This document shows positions 5,784 through 11,231 of a DNA stretch of 11,231 bases, one piece after another (position 1 is the stretch's first letter; each line of letters starts with the position of its first letter). The notes under the pieces were generated by a model. The model saw nothing but the letters and a program-made list of their open reading frames with translations. It had not been told where the DNA came from and ran no database searches. The position numbers and the translations under genes are program-made. This DNA comes from CAZVJA01 sp964626885 (GTDB taxonomy: Bacteria; Planctomycetota; Planctomycetia; Planctomycetales; Planctomycetaceae), in assembly GCA_964626885.1 (NCBI GenBank), contig CAZVJA010000175.1, positions 1 to 11,231 on the forward strand, given 5' to 3'.

Positions 5784-6743
5784 ATGCCAAAATCCCTGTT
5801 GGAATACGCCGACTGGCTGGACGGCCGGAATCTTACTTGGCCCGCTCCCCCCAAGCCGATCCCGACGACGATTCCACCCCGTGTGAAACCGTTGCGGGGG
5901 ATTCGCGCCGTGACCTGGAGCATCTATGGCACGCTGCTGCGTATCTCCGACGGGCAGTTGCTGTTCCGCCACCCGCAGCAGATTCGCATGCAGATCGTAC
6001 TCGAAAAGATGAACCGCGAGTTCAACATGTGGAACAGCATGTATCGCACGCCGGGGGCTCCTTGGGAGTACTTGCTGCGACGCTACGAAAAAGCTCTCGA
6101 GCAGCAGGAGTTGACCAGCTCACCGCAGATCGGAGATTTTCCCGAGGTGCATGCGGGGCGTGTCTGGGCAAAGATCGTCCGGGAGCTGCAGCAGAAAGAG
6201 TACAACTACGAAGAAGCGTCGTACGGCGATGTCGAGGAGTTCGGCGAAAAGCTGGCGTACTTTTTTCACACGTCGCTGCAAGGGGTGGAGGCAGCTCCGA
6301 ATGCGCTCGCGGCGGTGATGGCCGTTGCCGGTTCCGGAAAGCGGCAGGGGCTGCTGGCCGACGCCCAACCCTTCACCCTGGTGCAGATGTTGCGGGCTTT
6401 TCGCGAGCAGGGTAAACTACCGCCTCTGGCCGGTTTGTTCCCCCCCGAATGTTCGACGCTGTCGTATGAGGAGGGAATTCGCAAGCCGTCCACTACGTTA
6501 TATTCCCGGTGCTTGGAGCGGTTTCAACGGTTGGGAGTTGCTCCCGATGAGGTGCTGCACGTCGGCACCCGTATTCAGGATGATCTGGATGCAGCCCGCC
6601 GCGCCGGAATGAAGGTCGCGCTCTACGCTGGCGACGGCGTCAGCCTGGATGCTAAATCAGAGCAACCGACAGAACCGGAGTTTGAACCCGACCGCGTGTT
6701 GACTGACTTATTGCAAATCCGTGATGTTCTGTCGCTGGGTTAG
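5784..6743 (+). CDS. HAD-superfamily-like protein with degenerate catalytic motifs
   Basis: The 319-residue product aligns by eye with the haloacid dehalogenase superfamily but has lost most catalytic residues. Motif I, normally FDxYGTL, reads AVTWSIYGTLL, so the nucleophilic Asp is Ser46. Motif II, normally SNAQ, reads LLADAQPFT, with Ala192 for Ser/Thr. Motif III keeps its lysine, K234 in GIRKPSTTLY. Motif IV, normally VGDxxxxD, reads LHVGTRIQDDLDAARRAGM, with Thr262 for the first Asp, while D266/D267 remain. Residues 53-180 form a helical cap containing many aromatic and charged residues, and the first 38 residues are a Pro-rich lead-in. The protein is therefore probably not a phosphatase; a binding or regulatory role is an inference. 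I use the ATG at 5784, although no strong ribosome site is seen. It runs in the same direction as the FabZ-like gene 76 bases downstream and may be co-transcribed with it. The superfamily is fairly sure; the function is unknown. Confidence 0.8.
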   Translation: MPKSLLEYADWLDGRNLTWPAPPKPIPTTIPPRVKPLRGIRAVTWSIYGTLLRISDGQLLFRHPQQIRMQIVLEKMNREFNMWNSMYRTPGAPWEYLLRRYEKALEQQELTSSPQIGDFPEVHAGRVWAKIVRELQQKEYNYEEASYGDVEEFGEKLAYFFHTSLQGVEAAPNALAAVMAVAGSGKRQGLLADAQPFTLVQMLRAFREQGKLPPLAGLFPPECSTLSYEEGIRKPSTTLYSRCLERFQRLGVAPDEVLHVGTRIQDDLDAARRAGMKVALYAGDGVSLDAKSEQPTEPEFEPDRVLTDLLQIRDVLSLG

Positions 6744-6819
6744 AAAACGCACCCACCCAAATTTTGGCCCGCACGTTTCCCTTTTGAATTGACCGGGATC
6801 ATCCGCGAGACTTCGACGC

Positions 6820-7332
6820 ATGCCTCCGCAACCGCTTTACGACTATCACCAGTTCGATTTCGACAACCCCATGTTCGGGATCGAGGAAGTCCGCAAAGTG
6901 AATCCGCAGCGGCATGAGATGGAACAGCTCTCCGCGGTGGTCTACGTGGATGAAGAAAATCACGGGCTGGTGGGATACAAGGACGTCACCAACAACGAAT
7001 TCTGGGCGCGCGGGCACATGCCCGATTTTCCCCTGATGCCCGGAGTCGTTCTCTGCGAATGCGCCGCGCAACTCGCCTGCTTTTATGCCAGAAAATATGA
7101 ACTGCTGGGAGGGGATTATCTCGGGTTCGGCGGCATGGATGATGTCCGGTTTCGCTATCCGGTGTTTCCCAATTGCCGATTGATCCTCGCCGTGAGGCTG
7201 ACGTCGCTCAAACGGGCTCGCCGCGCGGAATTCGCGTTCCAGGGATTTGTTGACGATCGCATGGTCTTTTGCGGTTCAATGCTCGGTGTGCCGATTCACC
7301 GCGATCAGCAGGCGGCCGTGACCGACACATGA
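6820..7332 (+). CDS. FabZ-like hotdog-fold 3-hydroxyacyl-ACP dehydratase
   Basis: The 170-residue product carries the FabA/FabZ active-site signature GHMPDFPLMPGVVLCECAAQ, with His66 and Glu80 in the positions of the catalytic pair. It should therefore dehydrate a 3-hydroxyacyl thioester, most likely acyl-carrier-protein bound, in the cytoplasm. Downstream strands such as FGGMDDVRFRYPVFPNCRL and RRAEFAFQGFVDDRMVFCG fit the hotdog fold. It differs from housekeeping FabZ: the usual LPHRxPFLLVD strand near the start is replaced by NPQRHEMEQLSAVVYVD, and there is an extra acidic/aromatic N-terminus (LYDYHQFDFDNPMFG). It could serve ordinary fatty acid synthesis or a specialised lipid pathway; the sequence does not decide. 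The ATG at 6820 is the natural start. The gene ends in an ATGA overlap with trmB, so the two are translationally coupled. No ACP or ketosynthase gene is nearby. Confidence 0.85.
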   Translation: MPPQPLYDYHQFDFDNPMFGIEEVRKVNPQRHEMEQLSAVVYVDEENHGLVGYKDVTNNEFWARGHMPDFPLMPGVVLCECAAQLACFYARKYELLGGDYLGFGGMDDVRFRYPVFPNCRLILAVRLTSLKRARRAEFAFQGFVDDRMVFCGSMLGVPIHRDQQAAVTDT

Positions 7333-7952
7333 CACGCGTGCCTCCCGTCGATTTGAAACCGTACTTCCTCACGCTGGCCGACTTCGAAGGTCCGATTGAC
7401 TGGAAGACGTTCTTCGGAAACGACCATCCCGTCGAGATCGACGTCGGCAGCGGGCGCGGCTTATTCCTCGTCACTGCCGGCACCGAGAACCCCGAGATCA
7501 ATTTCCTCGGCATTGAACTCGACTACAAGGAAGGTCGACGAGCCGCCCGCCGCCTCAAGAAACGGGAGATGCCCAATGTGCGCGTCCTCGGGGGTGATGT
7601 GCAGACCGCTTTCGACCGTTTGGTTCCCCCCGGTTCCGTCTCGGCCGTGCATGTCTACTTTCCCGATCCGTGGTGGAAGCGAAAGCACAAACGTCGCCGG
7701 GTCTTCAACGACGACTTCGTCCATCGATTGACGGTGGTGCTCAAGCCGGGGGGGGAAGTCCATTCCTGGACCGACGTCGCGGATTACTTCGAAGTCATCT
7801 CCTCGCTGATGGACCACCATGCGGCGTTTGAGAAGCTTCCCCCCCCTCCCGAACGCCCCCCGCAGCACGACCTTGACTATCAGACCAGCTTCGAGCGCCG
7901 TAAGCGCCAGATCGGCAGCGTCATTCATCGTGGCCGCTGGCGAAAGCGCTAG
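7329..7952 (+). CDS. trmB: tRNA (guanine-N7-)-methyltransferase TrmB
   Basis: TrmB methylates N7 of guanosine 46 in the variable loop of tRNAs using S-adenosylmethionine. The 207-residue product has the SAM-binding motif VEIDVGSGRGLF (residues 35-46), the acidic end of beta 2 in FLGIELD, and GGDVQ at 88-92. The family's hallmark YFPDPWWKRKHKRRR starts at residue 110 and is followed by VVLKPGGEVHSWTDVADYF. It ends with the expected TSFERR segment and a basic tail. I chose the ATG at 7329, whose last two bases plus A form the stop of the preceding gene (ATGA). An in-frame start 60 bases upstream would overlap more and adds no conserved sequence. Translation is probably coupled to the FabZ-like gene, although the functions differ. 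The assignment is secure. Confidence 0.96.
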   Translation: MTRVPPVDLKPYFLTLADFEGPIDWKTFFGNDHPVEIDVGSGRGLFLVTAGTENPEINFLGIELDYKEGRRAARRLKKREMPNVRVLGGDVQTAFDRLVPPGSVSAVHVYFPDPWWKRKHKRRRVFNDDFVHRLTVVLKPGGEVHSWTDVADYFEVISSLMDHHAAFEKLPPPPERPPQHDLDYQTSFERRKRQIGSVIHRGRWRKR

Positions 7953-8174
7953 GCCGCGCCGATCGGCGAACTTGCCCCCACTTGGAAGAGGCGTTTGACG
8001 GCGAACTCTCCGCTTCGGAATAGGGCCATTTCTCCAGCATAGGTGTACAAAACGGTGCACGCTGCGGGAATTCATGGGAAATCAATCCTCCCATACTTGC
8101 GGGCCCCCACTTGCGCGTACAGACTGGTGGGTCGGGGAAAAATACGTCGACTTTAACGCGCCTGGGGCCGGGCA

Positions 8175-8181
8175 AGGGGAG
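8175..8181 (+). promoter_or_regulatory. Shine-Dalgarno site for the DUF1080 gene
   Basis: AGGGGAG lies nine bases before ATG at 8191. It supports that start, which gives a signal peptide at once, over an ATG at 8074 that would put 39 uncharacteristic residues in front of it. Confidence 0.55.
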
Positions 8182-8190
8182 TGCTGGAAC

Positions 8191-9357
8191 ATGATGCGAG
8201 GTCTGAGATGGGGAATGCTCTCGATGGTCGCGGCGGGCCTGTCAGCGACGTTGTTTGCGGCCGAGCAACACAAGCCGCAATATACCGCCACGAGTCTCGA
8301 TGAGGTCGATTCCGACTTCGCATTTCAGGGAGAATACTACGGCTCCCTCGATACCGGCGGAGGAGTCCCGTGGCACGGCATTGGCCTGCAGATTGTCGCC
8401 AAAGGAAACGGCACTTTCGAGGGGGTTGAGTACTCTGGCGGTCTTCCGGGAGCAGGCTGGACCGGCGGTCTCAATAAGATCGCTCTCTCTGGTGTTCGCC
8501 AGGGAGAGACTCTGCTGCTGCGCGACGCCGATGGCGCGCACAACTTCGTCATCGAGAACAACACCGCACAGGCTTATTACACCGGCTGGCAACCGGTCGG
8601 TCAAATCGCCAAGGTGATCCGCCAGAGCCCAACCCTCGGATTACGGGCACCCTGGGGCTCCAGAATTCTGTTCGACGGATCGGATGCCGCTCAATTCAAC
8701 GGTGGTAAGGTGACTTACGACGGCCTGTTGCAAGCCGGAGCGGAGTTCAAAAACACCTACGAAGATTACACGCTGCATGTCGAATTTCAGCTCCCATACA
8801 TGCCCTACGCACGGGGGCAGGGGCGATCGAACAGCGGTGTCTATCTGCAAAGCCGTTATGAAGTGCAAATTCTCGACTCGTTCGGTCTCGAGGGGGTCGA
8901 AAACGAGTGCGGCGGGCTGTACAAATTCCGCGCGCCGGACGTCAACATGTGCCTCCCGCCGTTGAGTTGGCAAACTTATGACATTGAATTCACCTCGCCG
9001 CGCTACGATGTAAACGGTCTGAAGTACCGCAATGCGCACGTGACGGTGTGGCATAACGGGGTGATGATTCACAACAACGAGCCGGTGTTCAACAAGACCG
9101 GCGGCGGCGCCCAGGAAAGCCCCGAACTGTTGCCGACCAAGTTGCAGTTTCACGGCAACCCGGTCCAATTCCGCAACATCTGGATCGTCGATCGGCGGGA
9201 GTCGAAGTCCTATGCCGGGCCGACGCTGCAATCGATCCCCGCGGGCCCGGTGGGTCGACCGCCGGTGCGGCAATTGTTCGGCCAGCAGCCGTTCCCCGCA
9301 ACCGCGTTCGAGCCGTCCGGCTACTACTATCGATTCGGCAGCCGTTGCGCGAACTGA
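8191..9357 (+). CDS. Secreted DUF1080 (3-keto-disaccharide hydrolase-like) protein
   Basis: The 388-residue product begins with a Sec signal peptide: MMRGLRWG, a hydrophobic core to about residue 22, and a likely cut after LFA. Residues about 35-150 form a separate N-terminal module (DFAFQGEYYGSL, GLQIVAKGNGTFEGVEY, GGLPGAGW). The DUF1080 beta-sandwich runs from ILFDGSDAAQFNGG (about 159) to FRNIWIVD (about 334). It includes the hallmark GRSNSGVYLQSRYEVQILDS (211-230) and an LQFHGNPVQFRNIW ending. DUF1080 has a concanavalin/laminarinase-like fold; some members hydrolyse 3-keto-disaccharides, and the family is greatly expanded in planctomycetes. A role in extracellular or periplasmic glycan breakdown is therefore likely but unproved. 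The last 54 residues (Pro/Gly-rich, then EPSGYYYRFGSR) extend beyond the domain. The gene stands alone, starts 238 bases after trmB and ends at a strong hairpin. The family is secure; the substrate is unknown. Confidence 0.9.
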   Translation: MMRGLRWGMLSMVAAGLSATLFAAEQHKPQYTATSLDEVDSDFAFQGEYYGSLDTGGGVPWHGIGLQIVAKGNGTFEGVEYSGGLPGAGWTGGLNKIALSGVRQGETLLLRDADGAHNFVIENNTAQAYYTGWQPVGQIAKVIRQSPTLGLRAPWGSRILFDGSDAAQFNGGKVTYDGLLQAGAEFKNTYEDYTLHVEFQLPYMPYARGQGRSNSGVYLQSRYEVQILDSFGLEGVENECGGLYKFRAPDVNMCLPPLSWQTYDIEFTSPRYDVNGLKYRNAHVTVWHNGVMIHNNEPVFNKTGGGAQESPELLPTKLQFHGNPVQFRNIWIVDRRESKSYAGPTLQSIPAGPVGRPPVRQLFGQQPFPATAFEPSGYYYRFGSRCAN

Positions 9358-9387
9358 TTCTCGATCGATAAAACCGGTGAATCGACG

Positions 9388-9420
9388 ACGAGCCGAGAGA
9401 GCAATCTCTCGGCTCGTTTC
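9388..9420 (+). terminator. Hairpin terminator after the DUF1080 gene
   Basis: ACGAGCCGAGAGA (9388-9400) pairs perfectly with TCTCTCGGCTCGT (9405-9417), giving a 13-pair stem closed by GCAA, a stable GNRA tetraloop. The stem is followed by TTCATT, a short and imperfect T tract, 30 bases past the DUF1080 stop. The convergent acetolactate synthase gene stops about 80 bases further on. The same hairpin may also end that transcript, though the minus-strand tail is less T-rich. Confidence 0.72.
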
Positions 9421-9497
9421 ATTGCGCGGACCTGGTTCGGACGAAAATCAGGCAGTAGGCGCGCAAGCTTTGCGTGGTTTCGCGCCGCGCTCCACCA

Positions 9498-11231
9498 CTA
9501 CTCGATGATGATGTCCCGCACGCTTTTGCCGCCGGGGATCATCGGCAGCACGTGCTCTTGGTACGGGCAGATCACGTCAAGCAGATACGGGCCTTTGTGG
9601 GCGAGCATCTCGGCAAGCGCCTGCGGGAACTCTTTCTTGCTTCGCACGTGCCGTGCCTTGAGGCCAAACCCTTCCGCGATCTTCACGAAGTCGGGATAGG
9701 TGAACTCGCCGAACGTCCCGTCCCCTTCGCCGACCGCCTCCGGATGATCGATTGGCCCGAGGTAGGTGTGTGCCCGCTGACCGTCCATGAAGCGGTCTTC
9801 CCACTGCACCACCATTCCCAAATGCTGGTTGTTCAACAGCAGGATTTTCACTGGCAGCTTCTCGCAGTGCAGCGTCGCGAGCTCTTGAATGTTCATCAGC
9901 ATGGAGCCGTCGCCGTCGATGTCAACCACCAGCTTGTCGGGCAAAGCCGCCTGCACTCCCATCGCGGCGGGGAGGCCGAAGCCCATCGTTCCCAGACCGG
10001 AGCTCGACAGCCAGTGACGGGGGCGCGAGAACTTATAGAATTGAGCCGCCCACATCTGGTGCTGTCCCACGCCGACTGCGATGTACGCGTCCTTTTCTTT
10101 TGTCTGCCGGCAGAGCTCGTCGATCGCATATTGCGCGAGAATGTTATCCCCGGCATCGGCATAACGGAGCGGATAACGTTCCTTCCACTCGGCGATCTGG
10201 GTGTTCCATTCGTCAAGCTGCGGAATATCGTCGTTGGTCAGTTCGGCGTTGAGCGCCTTGAGGACCGGCAGCACGTCCGAGACGATCGGAATGTGCGCCT
10301 CTTTGTTTTTGTGCAGTTCCGAAGGATCGATATCGACATGCACGATCTTCCCATGCTTGGCGAACTCCTCCAACTTGCCCGTCACCCGGTCGTCGAACCG
10401 CACGCCGAACGCCAGCAGCAGGTCTGCCTCATTGATTGCGTAATTCGCGTACACCGTGCCGTGCATGCCGAGCATGTGCAGCGATTGCGGATGATTGCCG
10501 GGAAACGCACCGATCCCCATCACCGTGGTGGTCACCGGAATGCCGGTCTTGAGCGCGAACTTCCGCAACTCGTCCGACGCGCCGGAATTGATGACCCCGC
10601 CCCCCACATACAGAATCGGCCGACGCGACCGCTTCACCGCCGCGATGATCTGCTTGATCTGCTCGGGTGCCGCGTGCCGAACCTCGGGATGATAGCCCGG
10701 CAGGTTCATCGGTGGATCGAAGTCGGGCGCCTCGTCCTGCGTCGCCAATTGCACATCTTTGGGGAAGTCGATCAGCACCGGGCCTGGCCGGCCGGTCTTC
10801 GCCACGTAAAACGCTTCTTTTACTACCCGCGCCACGTCTTCCAGCCGGGTGATCATGTAATGATGCTTGGTGATCGCGCGGCAAACCTCGACGGTCGGCG
10901 TTTCCTGAAATGCGTCGCTGCCGATCACCTGCTGCGCCACCTGCCCGGTGATCGCGACGATCGGCACGCTGTCGAGCTTGGCGTCCGCCAGCGCGGTGAC
11001 GAGGTTCGTCGCCCCCGGGCCGCTGGTCGCCATGCAGACCCCCACCTCGCCGGTCGCGCGGGCGATTCCCTGAGCCGCGAAGCCGCCCCCCTGCTCGTGT
11101 CGCGGCAGGATGGTGCGCAGCTGATCCTTGAACTTCACCAGCGCCTGGTGCAGCGGCATGCTGGCACCGCCAGGGTAAGCGAAGACATGCTTGACCCCCT
11201 GATGGACCAGGGCTTCGACCAGAATCTCGGC
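9498..11231 (-). CDS. ilvB: Acetolactate synthase (acetohydroxyacid synthase) large subunit, 5' end cut by window edge
   Basis: This thiamine-diphosphate enzyme condenses two pyruvates, or pyruvate with 2-ketobutyrate, in the first common step of valine, leucine and isoleucine synthesis. The window holds 577 codons. The frame is open to the right edge, where AEILVEALVHQGVKHVFAYP begins, so only a few N-terminal residues are missing; the ATG at 11159 is internal. The PYR domain has YPGGASMPLHQAL, the catalytic glutamate in PRHEQGGGFAAQG, and ATSGPGATN. The FAD-binding domain has LHMLGMHGTVYANYA and LLAFGVRFDDRVTGK. The PP domain has the cofactor motif DGDGSMLMNIQEL...NNQHLGMV, then QWEDRF and a C-terminus DVICPYQEHVLPMIPGGKS. 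Several blocks (ASM-HQAL, VGQHQMWAAQFY, NNQHLGMV-QWEDRF, EHVLPMIP) resemble plant enzymes more than E. coli ones. No regulatory subunit gene (ilvN) follows downstream. The gene converges on DUF1080. Confidence 0.96.
   Translation of the reverse strand, partial: AEILVEALVHQGVKHVFAYPGGASMPLHQALVKFKDQLRTILPRHEQGGGFAAQGIARATGEVGVCMATSGPGATNLVTALADAKLDSVPIVAITGQVAQQVIGSDAFQETPTVEVCRAITKHHYMITRLEDVARVVKEAFYVAKTGRPGPVLIDFPKDVQLATQDEAPDFDPPMNLPGYHPEVRHAAPEQIKQIIAAVKRSRRPILYVGGGVINSGASDELRKFALKTGIPVTTTVMGIGAFPGNHPQSLHMLGMHGTVYANYAINEADLLLAFGVRFDDRVTGKLEEFAKHGKIVHVDIDPSELHKNKEAHIPIVSDVLPVLKALNAELTNDDIPQLDEWNTQIAEWKERYPLRYADAGDNILAQYAIDELCRQTKEKDAYIAVGVGQHQMWAAQFYKFSRPRHWLSSSGLGTMGFGLPAAMGVQAALPDKLVVDIDGDGSMLMNIQELATLHCEKLPVKILLLNNQHLGMVVQWEDRFMDGQRAHTYLGPIDHPEAVGEGDGTFGEFTYPDFVKIAEGFGLKARHVRSKKEFPQALAEMLAHKGPYLLDVICPYQEHVLPMIPGGKSVRDIIIE

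Noticed and set aside
5525..6415. Plus-strand open frame of 296 codons covering the spacer and the first part of the HAD-like gene.
   Set aside because: It is in a different frame from the HAD-like protein, which carries recognisable motifs across the same bases. The alternative translation is Arg/Ala-rich without motifs.
8074..8190. Upstream start for the DUF1080 gene.
   Set aside because: It would place 39 unrelated residues before a clear signal peptide, and the ATG at 8191 has a good ribosome site.
1..11231. Searches by eye for tRNA or rRNA genes, CRISPR arrays, prophage or defence genes, toxin-antitoxin pairs and known riboswitches.
   Set aside because: Nothing with supporting sequence was seen. 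The window is mostly housekeeping and lineage-typical single genes, so no new multi-gene system is claimed.

Overview
The window looks like ordinary chromosomal DNA from a member of the Planctomycetota. The reasons are the moderately high G+C, the combination of a futalosine-type menaquinone pathway with a secreted DUF1080 protein, a DUF983 zinc-ribbon membrane protein and a plant-like acetolactate synthase, and short scattered single genes with long leaders. The phylum call is an inference from gene content; no rRNA or tRNA is present to confirm it.

Layout. On the minus strand, positions 1-1849 hold mqnA followed by mqnC (3' end cut by the window edge), two genes of the futalosine route to menaquinone, overlapping and probably co-transcribed. 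A 467-base divergent spacer separates them from hom (homoserine dehydrogenase, plus strand). Downstream lies a small DUF983 membrane protein gene. Then comes a 379-base non-coding stretch that carries a hairpin and a roughly 128-base element with terminal inverted repeats, probably a MITE-like repeat. It lies between DUF983 and a convergent minus-strand TPR lipoprotein gene. A second divergent spacer (496 bases) leads to a plus-strand series: a degenerate HAD-like protein, a FabZ-like hotdog dehydratase, and trmB, which overlaps the dehydratase gene by 4 bases. A secreted DUF1080 protein follows and ends at a strong hairpin terminator. The window closes with the minus-strand acetolactate synthase large subunit gene, whose first codons lie beyond the right edge.

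How the genes relate. mqnA/mqnC act in quinone synthesis. hom and the acetolactate synthase gene act in aspartate-family and branched-chain amino acid synthesis, but they are not in one operon. FabZ-like and trmB are translationally coupled, although no shared function is evident. The remaining genes appear independent.

No defence system, CRISPR array, prophage, biosynthetic cluster or clearly new multi-gene system was found. The observations most worth following are the HAD-like protein that has lost most of its catalytic motif residues, the MITE-like element, the divergent FabZ-like protein, and the acetolactate synthase with an alanine at the herbicide-site proline.
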